64,000 nucleotides of DNA from JACKDX01 sp964640175. GTDB taxonomy: Bacteria; Myxococcota_A; Polyangia; Polyangiales; GCA-016699535. Each line of letters starts with the position of its first letter. The stretch's first letter is position 1. The stretch is from contig CAZXFW010000002.1 in assembly GCA_964640175.1 (NCBI GenBank), positions 186,001 to 250,000 on the forward strand, given 5' to 3'. Position numbers and translations under genes: made by a program. The notes beneath the pieces are model-generated. The model was not told the origin of the DNA and ran no database searches. It worked only from the letters and a program-made list of their open reading frames with translations. Positions 16,620 to 25,726 of the stretch are shown piece after piece.

Positions 16620-17336
16620 ATGAGCATTCAGGGGGCTGGCACGCAACATTCCCCTCGACGTCGCCGGTACGATCGGCCGTGGAGCTTGTGGGTGTTTGGG
16701 CTTGCGCTGCTTGTCTCGCCCATCGCTAATTACATAGCCATTGCTCGCTACTACGGCTTATCTGTCACAGCCGTTGGCGAAGTTTTTAGTCACCTTTCAT
16801 TTATCAGCAAGCTTTTGATTACGTTACCTGTGCCATTGGCTATCGGCATTCTCCTTGTTCGCCGTTGGGCTTGGTGGTTGTTTCTCGTGTACGCCCCGCT
16901 CTTGGTGCTGCACAATCTGTACGCCATCTACGTCAATCCTTCGTCCTTCAACACGCAAGCACTTGGGGGTGCCTTGTTTGGCACTTCACTCATGATCTAC
17001 TTCTTGCGCCGTGATGTGTTTGCGCCTTTCTTGCATACAGGCAAGCGTGGTTGGCGCCGTGCTTCGCGCAAAGCGCTGACGATCGACGTGCACGTCAGCG
17101 GTGTCACATTGAAATCCCGAGACGTCAGTCTAAGCGGCGTGTTTGTGGAGTGGCCAGACTGTCCACATACCGTTAACACTGGAGTCACCGTCGTACTTCA
17201 ATTTCCTTCCGGCCCTCTGGAACTCAACGCTGGCATCGTGCATGTAAGTGCGCACGGAGCAGGCCTTGCGTTTCGCGCAATGAACAAAGAAGCCAAGCAA
17301 AAACTCCAACACGCGCTGGATAACGCCGAACGTTAA
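16620..17336 (+). CDS. Membrane protein with C-terminal PilZ domain
   Basis: The protein (about 238 residues from ATG 16620) has four membrane helices at about residues 22-40, 57-79, 84-105 and 112-128 (for example LLITLPVPLAIGILLV), then a cytosolic PilZ domain of about 95 residues. The cyclic-di-GMP motif is visible as RRASR at the domain start and DVSLSGVFVEW (D/NxSxxG) downstream. It is thus a probable membrane-located c-di-GMP receptor. A TTG one codon earlier is an alternative start. It is convergent with the acyl-CoA mutase gene, 24 nt apart. Confidence 0.85.
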   Translation: MSIQGAGTQHSPRRRRYDRPWSLWVFGLALLVSPIANYIAIARYYGLSVTAVGEVFSHLSFISKLLITLPVPLAIGILLVRRWAWWLFLVYAPLLVLHNLYAIYVNPSSFNTQALGGALFGTSLMIYFLRRDVFAPFLHTGKRGWRRASRKALTIDVHVSGVTLKSRDVSLSGVFVEWPDCPHTVNTGVTVVLQFPSGPLELNAGIVHVSAHGAGLAFRAMNKEAKQKLQHALDNAER

Positions 17337-17360
17337 CATCACCGCTTCAAGGAAACGTGC

Positions 17361-19082
17361 TCAGATCTCCGGCCGGTCGGAATGGGTACCAAACACCTCT
17401 CGCAACACGTCGCAAAGCTCTTGTTCCGTGCAATAGGCCTTGGCCGCCTCGATCATGACAGGCATCAGATTTGTGCCATTAAGAGCAGCTTGACGCACCG
17501 CGTCAATCGCCCGTTGGACGGCTGCTTGGTCCCGCGTGCGTTTGAGCTCCGTCAATGAGCGTACCTGAGCTTGTTGAGCTTCTTCATCAATCTTGAGAGT
17601 GGGAATTTTGTCTTTGTGACCGTGCCGATATTTATTAACGCCGACGCTAATTTTTTCGTTAGCCTCCACTTGGCGTTGCCGGCGATAGGCACTGGCCGCG
17701 ATCTCTCGCTGAGGGTATCCACGTTCAACGGCTTCTAACATGCCGCCCATGGCATCGATCTTTTGAATATACTCAGTCGCCTGTGCTTCAAGCTGATCGG
17801 TAAGCCACTCGATGTAATAGCTGCCGCCCAACGGATCGATCGTTTGTGCCACGCCTGTCTCATACGCAATCAGTTGTTGTGTTCTCAATGCCAGTGTCAC
17901 AGACTCTTGGGTAGGCAGGGCATAGGTTTCATCGTATGCGTTCGTGTGCAGTGACTGTACACCTCCCATGACCGCAGCAAGTGCCTGCATGGCCACACGC
18001 GCTATGTTGTTGAAAGGCTGTTGCGCAGTTAACGAGACACCTGCTGTTTGAGCATGGGTACGCTGCCGTAGCGATCGCGGATCAGTGGCCCCGAACCGAT
18101 GCTTCATGATTTTAGCCCACATACGCCGTGCAGCGCGAAACTTGGCAATCTCCTCAAGGAAATCACTGTGCACATCAAAGAAAAAACTTAAACGCGGCGC
18201 GAAACTATCCACGGCCAGCCCGCGTTCCACACAGGCATCGACGTACGCGATTCCATCTGCCAATGTAAAGCCAAGCTCCTGAACCGCTGTCGCACCCGCT
18301 TCGCGAATGTGGTAGCCGCTAATACTTACTGGATGCCACCGAGGCAATTCTTCGGCGGAAAATTCGATCATGTCAGTGACAATGCGCATGGCAGGCCGCG
18401 GCGGTACCACCCAGGCATGTTGTGCAATGAATTCCTTTAAACAATCGTTTTGAATCGTGCCGCCAAGCGCTGTTCGGGGAATTCCACGCTGGTCCGCAAG
18501 TGCAACGTAAAAAGCCAAAAGTACAATGGCAGGGCCATTGATGGTCATCGACGTCGTAACCTGATCCAAAGGAATGCCATCGAACAGCACTTCCATGTCT
18601 TTGAGGGTGTCTATGGCTACACCACACATTCCCACTTCGCCAAGTGCCCGTGACGAGTCGCTGTCGTAACCCATCAGCGTAGGGAAATCGAACGCCGTGC
18701 TTAATCCTGTTTGTCCATGCTCGAGTAAGTAACGAAAGCGTGCGTTGGTTTGCTCAGCCGTACCAAACCCTGCAAACATGCGCATGGTCCATAAACGCCC
18801 CCGATGCATGGTGGGGTAGACGCCTCGCGTGAACGGATACTGCCCAGGAAAGCCAAGCGATGAGAGATAATCGCTTGACACATCCAACGGGGTTGCAAGA
18901 TCAGGCACGGGGATCCCACTCATGGTGGTTGGAATCGGAGCCTCGGCCGATGCTGTGCCAGAAACATCGTGGTGAAAGGTTCTACGCCAGGCATCCCGCT
19001 CTTTGCGGAGCTGAGCAAGTGTCGCTACATCCAACCCGTGCTCTTGCCCTTCTGCGGTAAACCGTTCTTTCGTCAAAACCAC
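17361..19082 (-). CDS. Acyl-CoA mutase large subunit (methylmalonyl-CoA mutase type), no B12 domain
   Basis: The 573-residue protein is the catalytic barrel of a B12-dependent acyl-CoA mutase; the cobalamin-binding domain would be a separate subunit, not seen in this window. Family blocks are GRLWTMRMFAGFG, QTGLSTAFDFPTLMGYDSD, TSMTINGPA, GTIQNDCLKEF, VSISGYHIREAGATA, APRLSFFFDVHSDF and QQPFNNIARVA. The residue at the position of the substrate-selecting tyrosine of methylmalonyl-CoA mutase (TMY in the classical enzyme) is histidine here (TMH, residue 93), while the Arg that holds the carboxylate (PAMRIVTD) seems kept. The substrate is therefore uncertain. The start is GTG at 19082, one nt after the stop of the TPR gene; TTG two codons later has better ribosome-site spacing. 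It probably shares a transcript with two acyl-CoA dehydrogenases. Confidence 0.88.
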   Translation of the reverse strand: MVLTKERFTAEGQEHGLDVATLAQLRKERDAWRRTFHHDVSGTASAEAPIPTTMSGIPVPDLATPLDVSSDYLSSLGFPGQYPFTRGVYPTMHRGRLWTMRMFAGFGTAEQTNARFRYLLEHGQTGLSTAFDFPTLMGYDSDSSRALGEVGMCGVAIDTLKDMEVLFDGIPLDQVTTSMTINGPAIVLLAFYVALADQRGIPRTALGGTIQNDCLKEFIAQHAWVVPPRPAMRIVTDMIEFSAEELPRWHPVSISGYHIREAGATAVQELGFTLADGIAYVDACVERGLAVDSFAPRLSFFFDVHSDFLEEIAKFRAARRMWAKIMKHRFGATDPRSLRQRTHAQTAGVSLTAQQPFNNIARVAMQALAAVMGGVQSLHTNAYDETYALPTQESVTLALRTQQLIAYETGVAQTIDPLGGSYYIEWLTDQLEAQATEYIQKIDAMGGMLEAVERGYPQREIAASAYRRQRQVEANEKISVGVNKYRHGHKDKIPTLKIDEEAQQAQVRSLTELKRTRDQAAVQRAIDAVRQAALNGTNLMPVMIEAAKAYCTEQELCDVLREVFGTHSDRPEI

Positions 19083-19083
19083 C

Positions 19084-19608
19084 TCAGTTCAGAGAATGAA
19101 TATCCGAATGTAGCGGTACGACATTACCACCTAACACTTGCAAGATGCCTTCTACTTCCATGGATACTTCAAGCTCGGGACGTGTGTTGAGAAATCGCTG
19201 CAGGTAATCACGGGCCTCTGCTTGATCGCCTCGCGCAAAATGCACTAGGCCCAGCAAGTGTAATGCATCGGGATCTTCCAGCTCTTGACTGAGCACTTGC
19301 TTACCCACCCGGATGGCTTCTTCGTAACGCCCCAGCATACGCAATGTATGCCCAAGCCCGAGCATGGCACCTAGATAGCCAGGGGCAAGCTCGACGGCTT
19401 TAAGATAGGCTTTCATCGCTTGAACAAACTCACCCTGTTCGAAGTAAGCCACACCTAAATAATAATAGCCGTATTCATTCTCAGCGTCTTTTTCAAGCAC
19501 ACGCAAGAGCTCGGCCATCGCAGCATCGCGCTCGCCCTCGCGCAAAAGTTCCACAGCTTCTTGCACAGCGTCCCATCGAGCTTCAGGGGGTATATACGAT
19601 TCAGCCAT
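19084..19608 (-). CDS. Soluble TPR protein
   Basis: The 174-residue protein is built almost wholly of TPR units (about residues 12-150): AMAELLRVLEKDAENEYGYYYLG, EFVQAMKAYLKAVELAPGY, YEEAIRVGKQVLSQELEDP and AEARDYLQRFLNTRP. It has no signal peptide. It lies between the acyl-CoA dehydrogenase pair and the mutase on the same strand, with 27 nt before it and 1 nt after it, so co-transcription is likely. An adaptor role for the acyl-CoA enzymes is possible but unsupported. Confidence 0.85.
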   Translation of the reverse strand: MAESYIPPEARWDAVQEAVELLREGERDAAMAELLRVLEKDAENEYGYYYLGVAYFEQGEFVQAMKAYLKAVELAPGYLGAMLGLGHTLRMLGRYEEAIRVGKQVLSQELEDPDALHLLGLVHFARGDQAEARDYLQRFLNTRPELEVSMEVEGILQVLGGNVVPLHSDIHSLN

Positions 19609-19635
19609 ACGTACAGCATAGCATAAGAATGCATT

Positions 19636-20775
19636 CTAGCGCAGCAGTGACCGAGCAATCACCAGCCGCTGAATCTCGCTGGTGCCCTCATAAATCTGCG
19701 TAGCCCGAACATCACGCAAATGCCGCTCCACGGGGTATTCCCGGCTATAGCCATACCCTCCGTGAACTTGCACCGCACGATTGCAAATCCTCCAGGCAGC
19801 TTCCGAAGCATAGAGTTTTGCCATGGATGCCTCTTTGTTATACGGCAAGCCCGTTTCTTTGAGATGTGCGGCCCTATAGCCTAACAGCATCATGGCATCG
19901 AGCTCTTTTTTACTATCGGCAATCATCCACTGGATGGCCTGAAAATCAGCAAGCTTTTTACCAAACTGTGTGCGTTCCTTGGCATAGCGGCACATCGCTT
20001 GATAGGCAGCACGCGCGATTCCAAGGCATTGCGCCGCAATGTTGATCCTCCCACCATCGAGTGCGGCCATCGCAATGCGAAAGCCGTCTCCCTCTTTTCC
20101 TAATAAACTTGCCTCGTCTACCGTGCATCCATCAAACGCCAAGGTAACTGTGTCGGAAGCACGCAGTCCCATCTTGTCCTCTTTCGAACCGACGACAAGC
20201 CCAGGATGGTTCGCCGGCACCAAAAAGCAACTGATTCCACGGTGAGCCGCCTCGGCCCCTGTCCGCGCCCAAACCACAAACACCCCCGCCGTCGTTCCGT
20301 TGCTAATCCACTGCTTGTTGCCGTTAATCTGCCAGTGCCCATTGTGTTTGTGTGCCACTGTTGTCATCGCTGCAGGATCGCTTCCTGCACCCGGCTCGCT
20401 AAGTGCAAACGCTGCCGTAAGATACGCCCCTGAAGCAATCCGAGAAACGTGCATGGCTTTTTGAGCTTCGGTTCCAAAATTGACGATAATCTCAGCAACC
20501 ATGTTGGTAACAGCCATCATGACAGCCGTCGATGCACAACCGCTTGAAACCTCCGCCAACGCCAATGCCAATGAGAGAGCTCCTGCTTCGGAACCGCCCA
20601 GGGCTTCAGGAACCGTCACGCCCATCAAACCCAATCGCGCCATAGCGTTAAGCACTTCGGCGGGGACCTGCTCGGCCGCTTCAAACTGGGCCGAACATGG
20701 GCTCAGTCGACGCTCGGAAAATTCGCGAGCGCTTCGCTGAATCAACTGCTGTGTTTCATTGAGCGAAACGTCCAT
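19636..20775 (-). CDS. Acyl-CoA dehydrogenase, second of a tandem pair
   Basis: This FAD flavoenzyme introduces a trans-2 double bond into an acyl-CoA and passes electrons to ETF. The 379-residue sequence has the family blocks GLMGVTVPEALGG, TAAFALSEPGAGSD (flavin and substrate loop), QWISNGTTAGVFVVWAR, RTQFGKKLADFQAIQWMIAD and QVHGGYGYSREYPVERHLRD. The catalytic glutamate is present in IYEGTSEIQR. It is of short-chain (butyryl-CoA type) length. It starts 2 nt after the stop of its paralogue. Exact chain length cannot be read. Confidence 0.93.
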   Translation of the reverse strand: MDVSLNETQQLIQRSAREFSERRLSPCSAQFEAAEQVPAEVLNAMARLGLMGVTVPEALGGSEAGALSLALALAEVSSGCASTAVMMAVTNMVAEIIVNFGTEAQKAMHVSRIASGAYLTAAFALSEPGAGSDPAAMTTVAHKHNGHWQINGNKQWISNGTTAGVFVVWARTGAEAAHRGISCFLVPANHPGLVVGSKEDKMGLRASDTVTLAFDGCTVDEASLLGKEGDGFRIAMAALDGGRINIAAQCLGIARAAYQAMCRYAKERTQFGKKLADFQAIQWMIADSKKELDAMMLLGYRAAHLKETGLPYNKEASMAKLYASEAAWRICNRAVQVHGGYGYSREYPVERHLRDVRATQIYEGTSEIQRLVIARSLLR

Positions 20776-20777
20776 CG

Positions 20778-21920
20778 CTACTCACGCAACGCATGGCTGG
20801 CAATCACCACACGCATGATCTCACTGGTGCCTTCGTAAATCTCGGTGATGCGTGCATCACGGTAATGGCGTTCCATGTCATAGTCTTTGGAATAGCCGTA
20901 GCCTCCGTGGATCTGCAAGGCTTTATGACATACACGGTTGGCCATTTCGGAAGCAAAAAGTTTTGCAACCGCGGACTCTGAGGTATGGCGCTTTCCTTGA
21001 TCTTCAAGCCAGGCCGCACGGTGAACAAGAAGCCTTGCTGCATCAATTTCCACCGCCATGTCGGCCAACATGAACTGTATCGCTTGCTTCTGAGCGATGG
21101 GCTCCCCAAACGCGTTACGTTCTTTGGCATAATCTCGCGCTTTTTCAAAAGCGGCCCGCGCGATACCCACCGCTTGAGCTGCAATGCCAATACGCCCGGC
21201 ATCCAACGTGGCCATCGCAATTTTGAATCCCTCCCCCTCTTTTCCCAGCTGGCACGCTTTGGGAATGCGGCAGTTATCGAAAAACACGGTACACGAATGC
21301 GCCGCATGAATACCAAGCTTGGCATCGGGCGCGTGGCGGCTAAAACCCGGAGTGTCTTTGGGAACTATAAACGCAGTGACGCCGCGTGCGCCAAGCTGAC
21401 GATCGGTCGCCGCAAACATGACCATCACATCTGCATGAGGCCCATTGGTGATCCAATTCTTGGATCCATTGATTCTCCAAGCATCGCCTTCTTGTTCCGC
21501 AACGGTTTCCATGTGGCTCGCATCCGAACCACTGGCAGGCTCCGTAAGCCCAAAACACCCGAGCAACACCCCTGCCGCCATCGGACGAAGGTACTGCTGC
21601 TTCTGATCCTCAGTGCCATAATGCAACAAAGGCGCACATGCCAACGAGTTATTAACGGACATGATAACCCCCAGCGAAGCGCACGCAGCACTGATCTCTT
21701 CGATGGCCAACGCATAACTGACGTAGTCTGCGCCTACCCCTCCGTAAGCTTCCGGAATGGCCACTCCCATCATCCCAAGCTCCCCAAGTCGCGTAACCAA
21801 CGCGTGAGGCCAACGTGATTCAGCATCCAATGCACGTGCCACCGGGCTAACTTCACGCTCTGCAAACTCGCGTGCAGTGTGTTGAATAAGCCGTTGCTCT
21901 TCACTCAAAGACATGTCCAT
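20778..21920 (-). CDS. Acyl-CoA dehydrogenase, first of a tandem pair
   Basis: The 380-residue paralogue of the next gene carries LGMMGVAIPEAYGG, GCFGLTEPASGSD, NWITNGPHADVMVMFA, RNAFGEPIAQKQAIQFMLAD, QIHGGYGYSKDYDMERHYRD and the catalytic glutamate in IYEGTSEIMR. The two copies are clearly homologous over their whole length but differ in many positions, so the duplication is old and they probably act on different acyl-CoAs. The gene is 54 nt downstream of the giant TPR gene, with a GGAG-like site before the ATG. Confidence 0.93.
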   Translation of the reverse strand: MDMSLSEEQRLIQHTAREFAEREVSPVARALDAESRWPHALVTRLGELGMMGVAIPEAYGGVGADYVSYALAIEEISAACASLGVIMSVNNSLACAPLLHYGTEDQKQQYLRPMAAGVLLGCFGLTEPASGSDASHMETVAEQEGDAWRINGSKNWITNGPHADVMVMFAATDRQLGARGVTAFIVPKDTPGFSRHAPDAKLGIHAAHSCTVFFDNCRIPKACQLGKEGEGFKIAMATLDAGRIGIAAQAVGIARAAFEKARDYAKERNAFGEPIAQKQAIQFMLADMAVEIDAARLLVHRAAWLEDQGKRHTSESAVAKLFASEMANRVCHKALQIHGGYGYSKDYDMERHYRDARITEIYEGTSEIMRVVIASHALRE

Positions 21921-21974
21921 AAGCGTCAGTTACTCCTTAGCGTGATGCATAGTAAGCGTTGCATGTTCCACGCG

Positions 21975-24900
21975 TCATGGTGCATTGCCAAGTGCAGCAG
22001 TCGCACGCTCTGCATAACTTCCCTTGGGATCAAGCTCTAAGTAACGACGATAGGCCACCCCAGCATCGGCCACAGATTGCGCTGACAATGCCTCACCCAA
22101 CCAAAAATATCCCTCTGGCACCGCGTCAGACATGTCAGTGGCTTTGCGAAATGCTGAAATGGCATCATCGCGTTTTGGTGGCACTTGCATGAGATAGGCA
22201 CGCCCCTTGAGCAACCAAAGCTTGGCAACCATGGCTGCTGGTCGTAACTGCACCTGCAATGCCGTCTGCGCTTGCTCCAATAATCCCAGCGCAATGCTGG
22301 CACGACTGGCACGCAGCTCAACTTCGGCCTGACCAAGCAATGCCTCTGGTAAATCGGCTTGCTTCCCCAATGCACCGCGATACGCTGCCGAAGCCCGCCC
22401 CATCCAACCCGATGCGAGCAATAAGTCTCCATAGGTTGCTAAAAGAGGAGCGCTCGCTTCGGGTTGCTCGGCCAATCCACTAATAGCCTCTAATCCTTCG
22501 GGAAGTTTCCCTTGCGCCAGTGCGATGTGTGCCACAAGCAACCGTGCACGCCCTGTATTCCTCTCTTCAGGGGTGAGTGCATCCAGCAATTGATCCGCTT
22601 CTTTGAACTTCTTCAAACCGGCCGCAATGCGGACTCGCGTAAGTGTATCGTCTAAGTTTGCCTCAGACGTTGTGCCCTTGGGCAATTCATTAAGCCAGCT
22701 TTCTGCTTCAGCCCATCGGCCACTTTCCATGAGCAATTCGATCAGCTCTTTGCGTGCAGGATGGTATCCGGGCAAAAGTTTAAGTGCATCGCGTAAGGCT
22801 TGCTCGGCATCCCGAGACTGCCCACTTGCCTGTAGCACGCGAGCCTTCAAAAAATAGGTTTGTGCATTGTCAGGAGCAACTTTTTTTAGTATAATTTCGC
22901 CTCTTTTAGCCGCTTCCATATCCCGCAAGGCTAATCCAGTCTCTATTAAACTCACCGCCACTTCTCTGCTATTGGAGGATTGCCCCTCCAAGCGTTTGGC
23001 TTCCTCAAGCAGTGGCTCAGCAGGCTGGTTGAGCGCAAGCGCAACGCGAATCTTTAATGCGTTGATCTCGATGCGTGCCATGGCCTCAGAAGTGACATAA
23101 CTCTCGAGCACGTTATGCGCCCTTTCAAGCTCTTCAGGAGCGCCTGAAAGCAGCGCCGCATGCACACGTAAGCGCACGCCTTCGAGATCATCAAGCGACA
23201 CACCAGAAGCAGCTATCAGCCCCTCAATGGGTTTACCTTGCTGTACCCGAAGCTCGACTAACATTCGCTTGAGCGTAGGATTGCCAGGCGTTACGACCAA
23301 TGCTTGGGTAATCGTCCGTTCTGCTTCCGTCAAAGCTCCGAGCCGCTGTGCCCACTTCGCCAATAGCCCCGATAACACTGGATCATGCAATACGATATCC
23401 GAAGCGCGGTTCATGGCATCCAATGCCCCCGACCGGTCATCCAGTAAGGCATGCATGCGGAGTTGAATGAGTTCTGTCAGGAACCGATCGGTAGGCGCAA
23501 ACGCGCTCTTATTCCTTTGTTGATCTTCCAGATCTTTTAACATCTCTCTGGGCTTAACGTTGTTCACGCGAATAAGCATCGACCAAAGCAGAGCGCGAAG
23601 ATGCCCAGGATAGGCTTGAAGCACTCGAGCGGGTATTTGCTCTGCAATGCTTATGGCTCCCCGATCCAAAAACAACGGCACAAACGCAAGCTCTGCTGCG
23701 GAAAAACTTGGTGCGCCCTCTGCAGCCTGTCGAAGAAATTGTTCGGCATCGGATTCGCCGAACCGTTGTTTCAACCTTCCCACGACATACGCCAATGCAG
23801 GATCCGTTTTTGTAAAGCCAAGTATCTTGTGGAGGTATTGGGTGGCATCTGTCTGATCGGAAGCAAGCGCATGAAGTACGGCAAACGATGCATCGCGGTA
23901 GGATGTATTGGCAGTCCGACGACTGAGTGTTTGCACACTCAATCTCAAGGCATTGGTGTCATAAAATCCTTCTTCTAAAGCCCGTTGCATTTGCACGAAC
24001 AAGAGCAAGTTGCCACTGGAAGCCCTATCAGGCGAAAGTGCCAATGCCTTATGTAGCTCGTCTTCGGCATGACGAAGCGAGACCGCATCGCCTCGAAGCG
24101 CAAGAACTCGCACACGAGCAACAATCAAATCAGCCTGTTGCTGCTTTTGGCGTTGCCAATAGGACCACCCTACATATCCTCCAAACCCGATCGCAATGAG
24201 CGCAAAAAAGCCAAGCCACCACCCCAACGTGCTCTTCGTACCCTGTCGCTTGTTCGACGTACGCCGGCGCTTCTGCATGGAACGCTTGGCCTGGCTTCGC
24301 TTTTCGGAATCCGCCAAAGACGCATGCAAAGAACGTCGCGCTGTCTCTACTTGAGAGGCCACAAATGGCAAGGCATTGCTCTGCATTGAACCAGGATCCG
24401 GCCATGCCGCCAAATGCTGCGCATGGTCCTTGGCTGCAGGGGGCGGTTCGTTTTCACGCAGAGTGCGCACACCATCCCCTAGCGTGCGCGAACGCAACGC
24501 CTCAGTGGTTTCCTTATCCAGCATGGCCGTGGACTCAAAGGTGTCCACCTCGGCCGGCGTTAACTCAAACTGAGAAGACGGTGGATGCAATTCCAAGGGA
24601 CCACTGACACTTTGTTCAAAAAGCCCTGTCTGAGCGTGAGAGAGCTGCTCTTCGGATGACACAGGCTCTGACGGTGATGCGTGCTCCTTAAGCGATATGT
24701 TCGGACGTGTACTAGGACGCTTGTGCAGTGGTTCAGGCCGTTGGCTATCCAACACCTCTCGCACCAATTGTCCCAAAAGAGATCCGGTGTCTGTAGCGTC
24801 TCGTGGGGGGGCTTCCCGTGAGGAAGCAAGAGGAGGCGCCGCTTCAGGAGAAACGTTGGAGTCCGTGATCGCGATAGGCCGACCGGACTCGCTGACTCCT

Positions 24901-25667
24901 GGCATCCCACGGATCGTCCCAGTGCCCACTGGCCGAAAGGCTTGAGGTGCACGTTTCGGTTCAGAAACGTCGTCTTCACGAACGCCAGTCACCAACTCTT
25001 CGTCCCACTCACCGGCTGAAGAAGCTTTGAGCTGTGCTTCTACTTGAGAACCGTAAAAAAGCGTTTCCGCTTCAGGCTCAAACTCTGCATCGCCGTCTGT
25101 ATCGTCAATGGGCTCTAGCAGGGACTCATCCAAAGGCTCAACCACACTCACTTCTTCTGATACCAAAGAGACAGGCGCAGCTACTGCACTGTTATCCTCT
25201 TGTGGCTGTACCGGCACCACGCTATCCGCCAACGTAAGCAGCCGCTTGGCACGTGCATGGAGCGCTTGGATGTCGGGGTCATGCTTGTCCAAAAACACTG
25301 CCCTATCGAGCACTTTAAGCGCACGTTCTGGATCCCCTCGCTTTAGCAAAAGCGCGCCCAACCATCGAAAGACATCTTTATGATTCGGTTGTGTGCGTGC
25401 CGTTTGCACCAAAAGCGCTTGAGACTTATCGAGCTCTCCTGCCATCAGCCATGCTTTGGCTAACATCAAGGTCAAGTGCGTGTCGCTATTTCCTGACTCG
25501 CTAATCGCAAGCTCAAGCACATCTGCGGCATCGTGATAACGATGCGCGGCAAGTAGCTCGGATGCAAGCGCGCTTGCGCTTTCGCCCCGCTTGGAACGAA
25601 AACGCAACAGTCGTGCATCGAGCGCGCGTATAGGGGCTGCTGCGGATCTATGCTGCTCGTCGTGCAT
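21975..25667 (-). CDS. Very large TPR membrane protein (1230 residues)
   Basis: The N-terminal 150 residues are cytosolic TPR units (DVLELAISESGNSDTHLTLM, SQALLVQTARTQPNHKDVFR, ERALKVLDRAVFLDKHDPD). Residues about 155-470 are acidic, Ser/Pro-rich and probably disordered. A Lys/Arg-rich patch then leads into one membrane helix (about 482-503, LGWWLGFFALIAIGFGGYVG). The last 720 residues are TPR-like repeats in the periplasm (for example YPGHLRALLWSMLIRV, YHPARKELIELLMESGRWAE). It looks like a transmembrane scaffold with repeats on both sides. No catalytic motif is seen. A perfect inverted repeat sits directly before the ATG, where the ribosome site would be. The tsaC gene ends upstream of it at 25727. 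Confidence 0.85.
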   Translation of the reverse strand: MHDEQHRSAAAPIRALDARLLRFRSKRGESASALASELLAAHRYHDAADVLELAISESGNSDTHLTLMLAKAWLMAGELDKSQALLVQTARTQPNHKDVFRWLGALLLKRGDPERALKVLDRAVFLDKHDPDIQALHARAKRLLTLADSVVPVQPQEDNSAVAAPVSLVSEEVSVVEPLDESLLEPIDDTDGDAEFEPEAETLFYGSQVEAQLKASSAGEWDEELVTGVREDDVSEPKRAPQAFRPVGTGTIRGMPGVSESGRPIAITDSNVSPEAAPPLASSREAPPRDATDTGSLLGQLVREVLDSQRPEPLHKRPSTRPNISLKEHASPSEPVSSEEQLSHAQTGLFEQSVSGPLELHPPSSQFELTPAEVDTFESTAMLDKETTEALRSRTLGDGVRTLRENEPPPAAKDHAQHLAAWPDPGSMQSNALPFVASQVETARRSLHASLADSEKRSQAKRSMQKRRRTSNKRQGTKSTLGWWLGFFALIAIGFGGYVGWSYWQRQKQQQADLIVARVRVLALRGDAVSLRHAEDELHKALALSPDRASSGNLLLFVQMQRALEEGFYDTNALRLSVQTLSRRTANTSYRDASFAVLHALASDQTDATQYLHKILGFTKTDPALAYVVGRLKQRFGESDAEQFLRQAAEGAPSFSAAELAFVPLFLDRGAISIAEQIPARVLQAYPGHLRALLWSMLIRVNNVKPREMLKDLEDQQRNKSAFAPTDRFLTELIQLRMHALLDDRSGALDAMNRASDIVLHDPVLSGLLAKWAQRLGALTEAERTITQALVVTPGNPTLKRMLVELRVQQGKPIEGLIAASGVSLDDLEGVRLRVHAALLSGAPEELERAHNVLESYVTSEAMARIEINALKIRVALALNQPAEPLLEEAKRLEGQSSNSREVAVSLIETGLALRDMEAAKRGEIILKKVAPDNAQTYFLKARVLQASGQSRDAEQALRDALKLLPGYHPARKELIELLMESGRWAEAESWLNELPKGTTSEANLDDTLTRVRIAAGLKKFKEADQLLDALTPEERNTGRARLLVAHIALAQGKLPEGLEAISGLAEQPEASAPLLATYGDLLLASGWMGRASAAYRGALGKQADLPEALLGQAEVELRASRASIALGLLEQAQTALQVQLRPAAMVAKLWLLKGRAYLMQVPPKRDDAISAFRKATDMSDAVPEGYFWLGEALSAQSVADAGVAYRRYLELDPKGSYAERATAALGNAP

Positions 25668-25682
25668 CTAGGTAGAACCTAG
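25668..25682. promoter_or_regulatory. Inverted repeat touching the start codon of the giant TPR gene
   Basis: CTAGGT AGA ACCTAG reads as perfect 6-nt arms with a 3-nt loop and ends directly before the ATG (minus strand 25667). The AGG that could serve as ribosome site lies in the stem, so the hairpin may limit translation, or it may be an operator. This is a short repeat and may be chance. Confidence 0.3.
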
Positions 25683-25726
25683 CCTAAAAAGGCCATTCAA
25701 GGCCAGGGATTCGCGCAAGGCCACCG

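Noticed and set aside
20985..21818. Open frame of 277 codons on the plus strand inside the first acyl-CoA dehydrogenase
   Set aside because: It is antisense to a clearly conserved enzyme and has a Arg/His/Pro-rich composition typical of shadow frames.
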